Source: Ryuthela nishihirai
Taxonomy: Eukaryota; Arthropoda; Arachnida; Araneae; Heptathelidae
Length of the DNA stretch: 64,000 bases
Assembly (NCBI GenBank): GCA_038380435.1
Contig: JAWZYU010000011.1
Location: 86,714,501-86,778,500 of the forward strand
Reading direction: 5' to 3'
Under the pieces are notes generated by a model. That model made no database searches. It saw only the letters and a program-made list of their open reading frames with translations, and was not told the origin of the DNA. Every line of letters starts with the position of its first letter. Positions within the stretch are counted from its first letter, which is position 1. The position numbers were made by a program, and so were the translations under genes. Shown piece by piece: positions 34,801 to 46,000 of the stretch.

Positions 34801-34924
34801 AATTTTAACAACAAATAATTGTAAATAGTGCACATTTTTATCTCATCAGGGGTGTAACCAAGTTGTGTGTGTGTGTCAGATGTTGGGGGGAAGGGAGGCT
34901 GTTATAAATCTCTTTTCTTGAGGG
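31886..34924. other. PGAP1 intron, no gene recognised
   Basis: AT-rich intronic DNA. Visible: a perfect 17-bp-arm hairpin at 32630-32668, a G run at ~33229-33244 and a (GT)n near 34866. Short open frames show no family motif. Confidence 0.55.
32630..32668. repeat. Perfect short hairpin
   Basis: Arms CATGTGTGTTGCTGATG and CATCAGCAACACACATG are exact reverse complements (17 bp) around CAAAT. Confidence 0.9.
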
Positions 34925-37900
34925 CTACCTGCTGTGGAGTGGTCAACCACACAGGGTCCTGGTGCTGACCATATAAACCCACTGGACTGGACAGATATAT
35001 GGCTCTGAGCTTGATTATGGATCCTGATTTTGCTGCACTGGTGGGCTTCTGTGGAGGGAAAATCTTCCGCTGTGTTTTCTGTTTCTTTATCCCCAAGTGA
35101 ATAGATTCACAGGATATGTTTATCAGCTGGTGGATAATCTTGATAAGAGGTCATCGCAGGCACCTGAACTCTTTGCTTCTACTGGCATCGTCAAATTCTA
35201 CAGTGGAGGAAGTCTTCGAGTGAAGATGGCTTCAGCCTTTAGTAGTGGGGGAACAGGTCTTTGCCCCATGTCTGCAATTAGGGGGTTTGATATTGTAGGC
35301 ATTCCCTCTCTCAATAAACATAGTTTCTTTAAACATCCCACTAACCATTTTCTCTCCATAGGTAGTTGGAATGTGAGGACTCTGCACAGAGCTTTTTCTT
35401 TTGATATCCTCACACAAGAATTCCACGATTATAATTTAGATATTCTTGGCTTGCAAGAGACCATAATGGACAGATAAAGGTCAGATTCTTAAAAATAATC
35501 TTAAGTTTCTCTTTTCAGGGAGGGACGACAATAAGCATCACCAAGGCGTGGGTCTGCTTCTCAGCAGACACGCTAGTGATGCTCTTCTAGGATATGAGTG
35601 CATTAATGAAAGGTTTCTTACAGCAAAATTTCAGACAAGCATTAAGACTTGAATGCTATCTGCTGTTATGCCCCCACTGAGGATGCCGATGAAGATGAAA
35701 AGGATAGGTTTTATAAACAACTTCAGGATATTTTGAATTCTGTCAAGAAAGGAGATATTACCCTTGTTCTTGGTGACTTCAGTGCCAAAGTTGGTACTGA
35801 CTCTGACCTTTGGACAGGAGTAATAGGCCCTTTTGGTATTGGTAGCTGCAATGGCAATGTCTCCTACAGGTAAGTAAACTCAATGGATTCAGAATAACTA
35901 ACACTTATTACAAACACTGCGACATACATAAGTACAGATGGGTTTCACCTGATGGGCTGCATAAGAATATGATTGATTACATATTAATTAACAGCAAATG
36001 GGCTAGTTCTGTTAGGAAGTACAGATGGGTTTCACCTGATGGGCTGCATAAGAATATGATTGATTACATATTAATTAACAGCAAATGGGCTAGTTCTGTT
36101 AGGAATACCAGGGCATATAGGGAGCTGAAATTGGATCTGACCATTACCTTGTTAAAAGTATGTTGCAACTTAAACTTAAGAAGTGTTGTGTTAGGGTTAA
36201 AAAATTTACTTTTAATACTGAGGCTCTGAAAGATCCAGTTATAGCCAAAGCTTACTATGATAGGTTACTTAGTCATTATGACAGTCATGGTTTTCTTACT
36301 ATTGAAGTTGAGGAAGAATGGGATCATTTTAGACAGGCTTTTTTGGACACTAACAGTACTCTTTTAGGAAAAAAGGAGCAGAAGAGGAAGAATTATCTGA
36401 GTGATAAGGCACTTGAGCTTATTTCGGAAAGAAAGAACTGCACGAATGTCCTTAATCAATACCCTACTAGTCCTAATAGAAAGCATTACAGAGAACTTAA
36501 TAAACGTGTAAAAGATCAGTTAGCTGCTGGTAAGAATCTTTGGCTTGATGGTTTGGCTGACAAAGCCGAGGAAGCAGTTAGACAGCACAACAGCAGAGAG
36601 CTGTACCAGATAGTTAATGTTTTGTGTGGTAGGAAACGGACAGGTATACAAGGATTGAAGGATAAGCTATTTCTAAACTTAGGCTTCATAAATCCCCAGG
36701 GATAGATGAAATTACGACTGAAATGTTAGAGCTGGGAATGTTTCGGTTACCACTTGGATGACTGAAATTTTGAATATCTTTTATGATAAAGGCATGGTTC
36801 CTAAGGATTTTACCAGAGCTATTGTTATCCCTATTTTCAAAAAAGGTGATTGCAGTTCTTGTGACTACTCTTACTATAAGAGTATCAGCCTACTTTCTGT
36901 TCCAGGTAAAGTTCTTTGCATGATTGTGCTTAATAGAATTAAGAATCTGGTTGGCAGTTAATTGCGTGATGAGCAATGTGGATTCAGAAGTGGTAGGGGA
37001 TGTGTGAATCAGATATTTTCACTTAGGCAGATTCTTGAGAAATGTTTAGAGTTTCAGAAACCTTTGGTTGCTTGCTTTGTTGATTTCAAAAAGGCTTTCG
37101 ACTCTGTTGATCGTCATAATTTGTGGTTAATTGTGAGATCATATGGTATATCAGACAAGTTAGTTAACATAATGAAAGCTCTCTATCATAACACTGAGTC
37201 GTGTGTGAGAGTTGGTAAGGCTTGTAGCAATTGGTTTAGCATTACTTCTGGTGTTCGACAAGGGTGCATTGTCTCCTTTTATCTTTAGTTTGGTTATTGA
37301 TTATGTTGTGCGAAATTCACTGAAAGGGAAAGATTTTGGCCTTAAATGGGCTGGAGATATGAAAATTTCTGATTTAGATTATGCTGATGATTTAGCTCTT
37401 TTGGCAAATGATGTTGATGAACTCTTTCATTCGAGCTGTTGATGAAAGTGGTAGTAGAGTAGGTTTGGTTATAAACATAGAGAAAACTAAAGTGATGAAA
37501 ATTGGTCAGGCAGACTATGTTTCAGTTAATCTAAATGGTTACAGTCTTGAGCAGGTGTCACAGTTAAATTACCTTGGGAGCTATGTAACAGATACTGGTG
37601 ATGTGTGACATGAGATTAACAAATAGGGATTGCTGCTGGGACTTTTAAGAATCTATGGAGAGTGTGGAGAAATAGGCGTATACACCTAAAGAATAAAATT
37701 AGACTGTATAATAGTTTGGTTCTTTCTAGGGTTAGTTATGGTAGTGAAACTTGTACACTTTGTGAACAAGATAACAGGAAACTAGATGCTTTTGATTCCA
37801 GATGCTTACGCAGTATCTTGGGCATTAGGTGGTTCAACTTTGTAACTAATGATGAGGTCAGGCAAAGGAGTTGGCAACCTCCTTTAAGCAGCATATTGTG

Positions 37901-38160
37901 CAGAGAGAGACTCAGTTGGTTTGACCATGTTACCTGTATGGAAATTATAGATTGGCAAATAGGGTTATGAACAGTGTGCCCAAAGGCCTCAGAAAGAAGG
38001 GGAGACCTAGGAAGCAATGGGCTGGCAATGTCAAACAGGACCTTATTAGAATTGGTGTGCAGTGGCTAGATGCAGCAGATGTAGCTCAGGACAGTCTTGC
38101 TTGGAGAACTAAATTGCACTGTCTAGTTGGACCGCCGTAGCCCATGGCTTCTTGAGGATG
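34925..38160 (+). pseudogene. RTE-like LINE copy R3, 5'-truncated, many lesions
   Basis: It starts in the LINE leader (CTGCTGTGGAGTGGTCAACC, 34930) and runs to the 3' end CCCATGGCTTCTTGAGGATGATGATAATGAT. Endonuclease (LNKHSFF, GSWNVRTLHRAF, LVLGDFSAKVGTD), RT ('FVDFKKAFDSVD', 'DLDYADDLALLAND') and C-terminal segments are present in shifting frames. Specific lesions: an 86-bp tandem duplication at ~35934-36105 repeating 'GWVSPDGLHKNMIDYILINS' coding sequence, a deletion near 36665 removing ~65 residues between endonuclease and RT, TAA at 36959 and TGA at ~37606. It belongs to the same subfamily as R2 and R5 by its leader. Confidence 0.9.
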
Positions 38161-41100
38161 ATGATAATGATAAGCATCAGATTGATAGTATTAAAACAGA
38201 TTCTGAATATCAGTTTCGAGTTCTAAGAACTGAATTGTTATCTTCTTGTAATAATAGTAATGTTAGTGATAATAATGTGCTTACACATATTGCAAGAAGT
38301 ACAATCAAACCTTCCATGTATGATGACCAGTCATCTTGGGCAGCATTTCAGACCCAGTTTGAAGTTCTCGCTAGGGCCAGTGGGTGGAGTGAACGTGATA
38401 AGGGCAATTTTCTTGCAGCTTCTCTAAGAAACATTGCTGCAGAGGTTTTACAGTCCATACCAAAAGATAAACGACTTGATTATCACAGTTTAGTATTTGC
38501 CTAAGAATTAAGATTTGATAATAGTTATTTGAAGCAGTAGTATGCAACTCAGTTCACTGAATACAGAAAAGTGGTGAGACTTTGCAGGAACTAGCCAGTT
38601 GTAACGCTCCAAACAATGTAGAATACTTAAAGTTTATTGCTCCGGATAGCTTTGAACGGGCGCCAGGCAATCATTAACAAATTGCCAAAAATGTAGAATA
38701 AGTTGATTTAGGGTTCCAGTGCCAGTGAGCGTTCATAAGTGAGAGTCAAAATGATTCTCAACAAATAATAGTTAATGAAAAAAAAAGATTCTAAATTCGC
38801 GTTGCTCAAGATAAAAACTATAGACTCAAAAGTTTGTAACATAACAAAATAGATTTATTTCCAAAAATAAGTAACTCACCAAGAACATCAATGAAGAAAC
38901 TAAAATCTGTGCTACACGCACGGTGCTACGCACCTTACTACATCTCTCTGCTCTCAAAGCTCAAGTGACAAAATCCTAAGTGCTAAATCCTTCAAGTGCC
39001 TCGCAGGGCACGGTTTTGACAAAAGACCGGCGCATGCCGGGAAAGACATTTGCATACAATGACGGACGCAAGCTATGACGCAAGAGGGGGCGTGTCCTTG
39101 GCACGCGCTTTAACGGTTACAGTCGGAAGTTCGGAGTTGCGCGTACGCAACTCCTAGAAACTTGAAAACGAGTGCTGTGATGCCGAAAAGGAAATAAAAA
39201 TCCCCAAAATGATAAATATAACGTAAATTAAACAAAAACTGGTTAAGGTAAAGCAAAAGTGAACGATGGGGCATCACACAGTGATATTGAACGCCTGGCT
39301 AGATTAGCTTATAACAACTGCCCACCAGATATTCAGAACAGTTTAGCCCAACGGCAGTTTATTGATGCTATTGCTGATCCTTAAACTCAAAAATCCCTGA
39401 GGATGTTGGATTGTGAATCTTCGAGTCAGCTGTGGTACATACAATGAAATTTGAGTGTTCCAATCTTTCCTCCTGAGCAAACAAAAGCACAGTGAGATTT
39501 GTAAATGCTGTAGAAACTGCAGGAAAGGCTGTACTTTCACAACAACAAGATAGACAAGAAAGTAATTGCATACTTCAATAAAACCCTATCCAAATCTGAA
39601 TGAAATTATTGTGTTACATGAAAAAAATTCTTAGCGATAGTGAAAGCCATTGAGCATTTTCATTGTTATCTATATAGACAAAAATTTCTTATTGACACGG
39701 ACCATGCTGCTCTTAAGTGGCTATTAAACTTCCAAAAATCCTGAAGGACAGATTGTCAGGTGGATACAGCAATTGTAAGAGTATGATTTTTCCACTGAGC
39801 ATTATAGTGGCAAGCTACACAGGAATGCAAATGCGATTTCTAGATGTCAATGCATTGGTAATGTGAGCATTGTTGTAATGCAGAGTTGAGATTTGGTATT
39901 CACAATGTAATGCCTATTAGACAGTTAACATCAACACAAGAAAGCAGTGATACACCTAACGTCTGGAGCTCAATAGAAATTAGAAAGGCCCAACTTGATG
40001 AAGATACAAGACCAATATTGGATCTGACTGAAAAATCTGATATAAGACCTGATTGAGAGCAAATCCCCAGATATAGCCCAACTACCAAAAGCTATTGGGC
40101 ACTGTGGGACTCCTTAGAAGTGAAAGGTGGTGTATTGGTACAGAAGATGGGAGAATCCCATTAGACGGCTGATCTGTTGGTTAATCATCCTTCCTCACTT
40201 CCGAGTGGAACTAGTGATGAAAGATGTATGCCACTAGAGGACACTTTGGTGTTAATAAGACCTTAGCAAAAGCCAGAGAACAATTTCATTGCTTGAAAAG
40301 TAGGGAAGACATTGAAAGATGGTGTATGCAATATGAGGCCCATGCAGCAAAGAAGGACCCTAAGAATAGAAGCCAGGGCAAGCTGCAAACATATAATGTT
40401 AGTGCCCCTTTTGAGAGAATAGCCATTGATATATTGGGTCCATTCCCTGGGACTGATGATGGAAATCACTTTTTGTTGGTGGAAATGGATTATTTCATGG
40501 AGTGGCCTGAAGTCTCTCCCATCCAAGATCAGGAAGCAACAACAGTTGCAGAGATGATAGTGAATAATTTGATTAGTAGGTATGGAGTCCTTTACAGCTC
40601 CACTTAGATTAAGGAAGGAATTTTGAATCCAATGTGTTTAAAGGCATATGCCAACTGCTAGGCATTCAGAAAACCAGAACCACTTCCCTACACCCTCAGT
40701 TGGATAGTATGGTTGAGAGATTTAACAGTATAATTGCACAGCATCTAGCATTGTTTGTTGACCACCATCAACGTGACTGTGATTGCCATATATCACTCTT
40801 TGTATTGGCATACAAGACAGCAGATATCCAGGACAGATATCCCACCAGATATCCAGATGATACAACTGGATACAACTGGTGCAATGTCAATCAATCAACT
40901 GGTGCAAAGTCAATGTCAATCAATGTGGTGGATACCACATGTTACAACTGGACAGACACATTTCATGATGCTCATTGGAAGAGAATTGTCTTCCCTGTGA
41001 CCTTTTATATGGTCAGCCTGAATTAATGACCATAATAGGTACAAGAACTGCAATAACAACTAGAAGAAATCCACCACTCCATCAAACATAACATCAACTT

Positions 41101-41400
41101 GACAAGCAAGAGAACCAAAACGAAGTACAACAGTAAAACAAATCGAACTGTCTTCAATTAAGGAGATCTTGTCTTGCTACATAATCCACAAAGAAGGAAA
41201 ATATTTTCACCAAAACTTTAGAAACCTTGGGTAGGTCCATATACAGTAGTTAACTGGATTAACGATGTAGTATATCACATTTGTCAATGCCCAACTACAA
41301 AGTGTAAGGTGGTTCACATGGATCATTTGGCCCCCATTTCATTGAAGAAGTCAAGGACCTCCACATTCCAGGACTATTCGGAATGAAATAAACCTAGGGC
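38161..41400 (+). pseudogene. Ty3/Gypsy family B, decayed copy 2 (gag and pol pieces)
   Basis: Gag pieces (IDSIKTDSEYQFRVLRTEL, 'WAAFQTQFEVLARASGW', 'FLAASLRNIAAEVLQ') are split by a solo LTR at 38600-39278 and resume (DIERLARLAYNNCPPDIQN). Pol resumes at ~39590 with RNase H ('LIDTDHAALKWLLNFQ'), then integrase: 'YATRGHFGVNKTLAKAREQF', 'FERIAIDILGPFPGTDDG' (first Asp), 'HPQLDSMVERFN' (Glu). In the second Asp block (HSDQGRNF in copy 1) a TAG stop and changes are visible near 40605. Protease and RT are deleted. The frame ends near 41393 after 'VVHMDHLAPIS'. Many stops. Confidence 0.85.
38600..39278 (-). repeat. Solo LTR of family A with 4-bp TSD
   Basis: A complete family A LTR (TGTAACGCTCC ... 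GGGGCATCACA on +) sits within the family B gag. The target duplication CAGT lies at 38596-38599 and 39279-39282, and gag resumes directly after it. This is a recombined (solo) insertion, 679 bp. Confidence 0.92.
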
Positions 41401-41739
41401 AATGAAAGCAGAAGTGCAACAATGAAGCCGTGACTATGCGATTACGAGGAACTCGAAATATAACACAGAGAATGCAATTTATGTCACTTACCCATTTGAA
41501 CAAGGAGTTAAAAATAAGAGAGAGAATTGCAGTAGTTGTTCTCAGCTAGCTAGTAATAGTTGAATTAATTAGTTTTTCGTAAAAATTAATGTGAAGAAGA
41601 AATATTTGGTATGTGTGCAGGAGTATTGAAAAAGTTTATCAAAGTAGAACTTGTTAGTGAACTGGTAGGAAAAAAATGGTGAACTGAAAATAAAGTATTG
41701 TACCTTTATTGATGATACTTTTTGTTGTACTTGGTTAAA
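41401..41739 (+). other. 3' end region of family B copy 2, unassigned
   Basis: It follows the integrase C-terminus. It may hold a decayed LTR, but it does not align by eye with the family B LTRs at 50303 and 62643. Confidence 0.4.
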
Positions 41740-41749
41740 CAGATAGTCT

Positions 41750-42131
41750 AGGTTGTTTTACCTCTGAGCAGCACTTTTTTGCACACAACGGGCTAAATGG
41801 CCAGGCCACAAGGATCTTGAAGGCTCAGAGAAGGTTGGGAAAGGAGACCCACTAGAACAGCTGCTGGGAGACAGATGGTAACCTCCTGACAAGGCCATCC
41901 AGTGTGTTCTTTAATGTGTACAGGGTATGGCACTCCCCCACACTGGACCATAGCTTAACGTCCCATCCGATGAATGGTGGCCTTTCCAAGCCCATCAGTG
42001 TCCCCTACTGACTATGTGCAGGGGGGGGGGGGGGAGTTTTGCAGAGATAAATCTCAACGCTGATCCAGCTGAACCTGAGAACTGCCTGTTACGAGCCTGG
42101 TGCGCTACTGACTGAGCCATCTCCACCCCTT
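41750..42131 (-). mobile_element. tRNA-derived SINE (family S), full length with TSD
   Basis: The minus strand starts near 42131 with GGGGTGGAGATGGCTCAGTC (A box) and a B-box region CAGGTTCAGCTGGATC, and runs to the 3' end CTGCTCAGAGGTAAAAC at ~41752. The 10-bp duplication CAGATAGTCT lies at 41740-41749 and 42132-42141. A G run of 12 lies at ~42020. Confidence 0.92.
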
Positions 42132-42141
42132 CAGATAGTCT

Positions 42142-42339
42142 TGTAATTGTGATTATCAGGATCACTTTGTCCCTGAAGATAACATATTGGTGTTTTGTAT
42201 AAATAGGAACTGTTTATGGTTTGTGATTAATGTAGTTTTTGTTGCCATAGTAATTAAATCAATTCTTTTATAGTTAGTTTGTTCATTTTTGAAATTATGC
42301 TTGTTAACCACTGAAAGTTTGCAACAATATTATCAACAT
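42142..42339. other. Spacer between SINE and LINE
   Basis: Short AT-rich stretch. Nothing recognised. Confidence 0.5.
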
Positions 42340-42348
42340 AGAATATAA

Positions 42349-45300
42349 GGGCTGTAAATGGTAGCTAGGCGTAAACTGGAAGGAGAGCTGTGTACCAATC
42401 CCTAGTGATGATGCACAGAACCGGCCAGGTCTAGCACCTAATGTCTGACCCCACCTTCTCGTGGTGCAGGCCATTAGTACCTTTCAAAAGAGATATTCTC
42501 TTTTGGAAGGGGACGGAAGGGGAGGGCTGCTGGTTCAGTATGGCCTACTAATCTGGTCATCTATGGCCACTTTTTTCTTTTTTTCAACCCTGCTGAGGAG
42601 TGGTCAACTTTACAGGGTCCTGTGCTGACCATTTATACCTATTAGACTGGACTTGTTTATGGATTTGAGCTTGATTATTGATCCTGGACTTGCTGCACTG
42701 GTGGGCCTCTGTTGAGGGAAAGTCTGCCGCTGTGTTTTCTGCCGCCAGCTCTAAGTGAACAGAGGCATGGGATACCTTATATCAGCTGGTGGATAATCCT
42801 AATCAGAGGCCATCGCAGGTACCTGAACCTTACTTAGCTAGTTGGGCATCGTCAAGCCTAAACTGGAGTAATTCATCTCAGGCAGGCCATGTGGCTCTTG
42901 AAAAAGTCCACTTGAAAAGGTGGTGCCTGAAGTTCCTACCAGCATCGGTGACTTCAGCCTTTAGCGGAGGAGGAACGGGTCTTTGCCCCATGCCTGCGAT
43001 CAGGGGGCTGTTTGATATTGTTGGCCCTACCAATCTCAATAAACCTAATTTCTTTAAAAATCCTACTAATCATTTTCTCTCTGCAGGAACGTGGAATGTG
43101 AGGACATTACATAGAGATTATTCTCTTGATGTCCTCATGCAGGAATTCCAGTGCTATAACCTAGATATTCTAGGCTTGCAAGAGACCAGATGGACAGGTG
43201 AAGGTGAGATACTTAAAAATAACTTTAAATTTCTCTTTACAGGGAGGGAGGATGGAAAGCATCACCAAGGCGTGGGTCTGCTGCTCAGCAGACATGCTAG
43301 TGATGCTCTTCTAGGATATGAGTGCATTAATGAAAGGTTTCTTACAGCAAAATTTCAGACAAGCATTAAAGACTTGAATGTTATCTGCTGTTATGCCCCC
43401 ACTGAGGATGCTGATGAGGATGAGAAGGATAGGTTTTACAGACAACTTCAGGATATTTTGAATTCTGTCAAGAAAGGAGATATTACCCTTGTTCTTGGTG
43501 ACTTCAATGCCAAAGTTGGTACCGACTCTGATCTTTGGGGAGGGGTGATAGGCCCTTTTGGTATTGGTAGCTGCAATAGCAATGGGCAACGTCTCCTACA
43601 GGTAAGTAAACTCAATGGTTTCAGAATAACTAACACATATTACAAACTCCACGACATATATAAATACACATGGGTCTCACCTGATGGGCTGCATAGGAAT
43701 ATGATTGATTATATATTAATTAACAGCAAATGGGCTAGTTCTGTTAGAAATACCAGGGCATATAGGGGAGCTGAAATTGGATCTGACCATTACCTTGTTA
43801 AAAGTGTCTTGCAACTTAAACTTAAAAAGTGTTGTGCTACGGTTAAAAAATTTACCTTTAATACCGAAGCTCTGAAAGACCCAGTTATAGCTAAAGCTTA
43901 CCATGATAGGTTACTTAGTCATTATGACAGTCATGGTTTGCTTAATACTGAAGTTGAGGAAGAATGGGGCCATTTTAAACAGGCTTTTTTGGAAACTAAC
44001 AGTACTCTTTTGGGAAAAAAGGAGCAGAGGAGACAGAATTATTTAAGTGATAAGGCACTTGAGCTTATTTCAGAAAGAAGGAACTGCAGGAATGTCCTTA
44101 ATCAGTACCCTACTAGTCCTAATAGAAAAGATTACAGAGAGCTTAATAAACGTGTAAAGGATCAGTTAGCTACTGATAAAAATCTTTGGCTTGATAGCTT
44201 GGCTGACAAAGCTGAGGAAGCAGTTAGGCAGCACAACAGCAGAGAGCTGTACCAGATAGTTAATGTTTTATGTGGTAGAAAACGGACAGGCATACAGGGA
44301 TTGAAGGATAAACAAGGTAATGTTATAGAAGATGAGGATTCTGTCATGGCTAGGTGGGCTGAGCATTTCAGTGATGTTCTAAACAATGTGGTTAGTTCTA
44401 CTCCCATTGTTTGTAATGACGATAGATGCATTGGCAGCTTTAATGTTGGCCCTATAACACAATCTGAAGTTAGTTTGGCTATCTGTAAACTTAAACTTCA
44501 TAAATCCCCAGGGGTAGATGAAATTACTACAGAAATGCTCAGAGCTGGGAATGTTTTGGTTACCACTTGGATGACTGAAATTTTGAATAACTTTTATGAT
44601 AAATGCATGGTTCCTAAAGATTTTACCAGAGCTATTATTATCCCTATCTTCAAAAAAGGTGATCGCAGTTCTTGTGATAACTATAGGGGTATCAGCCTAC
44701 TCTCTGTTCCAGGTAAAGTTCTTTCCATGATTGTGCTTAATAGAATTAAGAATCTGGTTGACAGGCAATTGCGTGATGAGCAATGTGGATTCAGAAGTGG
44801 TAGGGGATGTGTAGATCAGATATTTTCACTTAGGCAGATTCTTGAGAAATGTTTAGAGTTTCAGAAACCTTTGGTTGCTAGCTTTGTTGATTTCAAAAAG
44901 GCTTTTGACTCTGTTGATCGTCATAATTTGTGGTTGATTGTGAGATCATATGGTATACCTGACAAGTTAGTTAACATAATGAAAGCTCTCTATAATAACA
45001 CTGAGTCATGTGTGAGAGTTGGTAAGTCTTGTAGCAATTGGTTTAGCATTACGTCTGGTGTTCGACAAGGGTGTATTTTGTCTCCTTTTCTCTTTAGTTT
45101 GGTTGTTGATTATGTTATGCGAAATTCACTTCAAGGGAAAGATTTTGGCCTTAAATGGGCTGGAGATACGAAAATTTCTGATTTAGATTATGCTGATGAT
45201 TTAGCCCTTTTGGCAAATGATGTTGATGAGATGAACTCTTTCATTCGAGCTGTTGATGAGACTGGTAGTAGAGTAGGTTTGGTTATAAACAGAGAGAAAA

Positions 45301-45991
45301 CTAAAGTGATGAAAATTGGTCAGGCAGGTTGTGATTCGGTTAGTCTGAATGGTTGCAGTCTTGAGCAGGTGTCACAGTTTAATTACCTTGGGAGCTATGT
45401 AACTGATACTGGTGATGTGCGTCATGAGATTAACAGACGAATAGGTATTGCTGCCGGGACTTTTAAGAATCTATGGAGATTGTGGATAAATAGGCGTATA
45501 CACCTAAAGACTAAAATTAGACTGTATAATAGTTTGGTTCTTTTTAGGGTTAGTTATGGTAGTGAAACTTGGATGCTATGTAAACAAGATAACAGGAAAC
45601 TAGATGCTTTTGATTCTAGATGCTTACGCAGTATCTTGGGTATTAGGTGGTTTAACTTTGTAACTAATGATGAGGTTAGGCAAAGGAGTCTGCAACCTCC
45701 TTTAAGCAGCATATTGTGCAGAGAGAGACTCCGCTGGTTTGGCCATGTTGCCCGTATGGATAATTATAGATTGGCGAATAGGGTTATGAACAGTGTGCCT
45801 AGAGGCCTCAGAAGGAGGGGGAGACCTAGGATGCGGTGGGCTGACAATGTCAAACAGGACCTTGTTAGAATTGGTGTGCAGTGGCCAGATGCAGCAGATG
45901 TAGCTCAGGACAGGTATGCTTGGAGAATTAAACTGCGTGGTCTGGTTGGACCTCCATAGCCCATGGCTGCTTGAGGATGATGATGATGATG
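42349..45991 (+). mobile_element. RTE-like LINE copy R4, full length, intact ORF, with TSD
   Basis: It starts GGGCTGTAAATGGTAGCTAG, the same leader start as copy R5 at 59715. It ends ~10 bp after the stop region in a (GAT)n tail (GAGGATGATGATGATGATG). A 9-bp duplication AGAATATAA lies at 42340-42348 and 45992-46000. Single ORF, almost no 3' UTR and a trinucleotide tail are characteristics of the RTE group of non-LTR retrotransposons; clade assignment is by these traits and needs a tree. Confidence 0.9.
42990..45959 (+). CDS. LINE endonuclease-reverse transcriptase (intact), copy R4
   Basis: The frame is open from 42759 without any stop. The first in-frame ATG is 42990 (CPMPAIRGLF), giving 989 residues; an upstream GTG at 42789 is unlikely as a eukaryotic start. 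Residues are counted from the ATG. APE-type endonuclease ~33-270: GTWNVRTL (33), LGLQETRW (61), LVLGDFNAK (165), MIDYILINS (238), GSDHYLV (262). RT ~540-800: AIIIPIFKKGD, FVDFKKAFDSVD (~632), SGVRQGCILSPF (~689), DLDYADDLALL (~731) with the catalytic Asp pair. C-terminal domain: RLRWFGHVARM (~913), GRPRMRWADN (~943). The enzyme nicks target DNA and copies its RNA there (target-primed reverse transcription). All catalytic motifs are present and no lesion is seen, so this copy could be active. Confidence 0.93.
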   Translation: MPAIRGLFDIVGPTNLNKPNFFKNPTNHFLSAGTWNVRTLHRDYSLDVLMQEFQCYNLDILGLQETRWTGEGEILKNNFKFLFTGREDGKHHQGVGLLLSRHASDALLGYECINERFLTAKFQTSIKDLNVICCYAPTEDADEDEKDRFYRQLQDILNSVKKGDITLVLGDFNAKVGTDSDLWGGVIGPFGIGSCNSNGQRLLQVSKLNGFRITNTYYKLHDIYKYTWVSPDGLHRNMIDYILINSKWASSVRNTRAYRGAEIGSDHYLVKSVLQLKLKKCCATVKKFTFNTEALKDPVIAKAYHDRLLSHYDSHGLLNTEVEEEWGHFKQAFLETNSTLLGKKEQRRQNYLSDKALELISERRNCRNVLNQYPTSPNRKDYRELNKRVKDQLATDKNLWLDSLADKAEEAVRQHNSRELYQIVNVLCGRKRTGIQGLKDKQGNVIEDEDSVMARWAEHFSDVLNNVVSSTPIVCNDDRCIGSFNVGPITQSEVSLAICKLKLHKSPGVDEITTEMLRAGNVLVTTWMTEILNNFYDKCMVPKDFTRAIIIPIFKKGDRSSCDNYRGISLLSVPGKVLSMIVLNRIKNLVDRQLRDEQCGFRSGRGCVDQIFSLRQILEKCLEFQKPLVASFVDFKKAFDSVDRHNLWLIVRSYGIPDKLVNIMKALYNNTESCVRVGKSCSNWFSITSGVRQGCILSPFLFSLVVDYVMRNSLQGKDFGLKWAGDTKISDLDYADDLALLANDVDEMNSFIRAVDETGSRVGLVINREKTKVMKIGQAGCDSVSLNGCSLEQVSQFNYLGSYVTDTGDVRHEINRRIGIAAGTFKNLWRLWINRRIHLKTKIRLYNSLVLFRVSYGSETWMLCKQDNRKLDAFDSRCLRSILGIRWFNFVTNDEVRQRSLQPPLSSILCRERLRWFGHVARMDNYRLANRVMNSVPRGLRRRGRPRMRWADNVKQDLVRIGVQWPDAADVAQDRYAWRIKLRGLVGPP

Positions 45992-46000
45992 AGAATATAA

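Noticed and set aside
42789..42989. LINE R4 protein starting at GTG 42789
   Set aside because: Eukaryotic initiation at GTG is improbable; no in-frame ATG exists before 42990. The upstream frame is open but its use is unproven.
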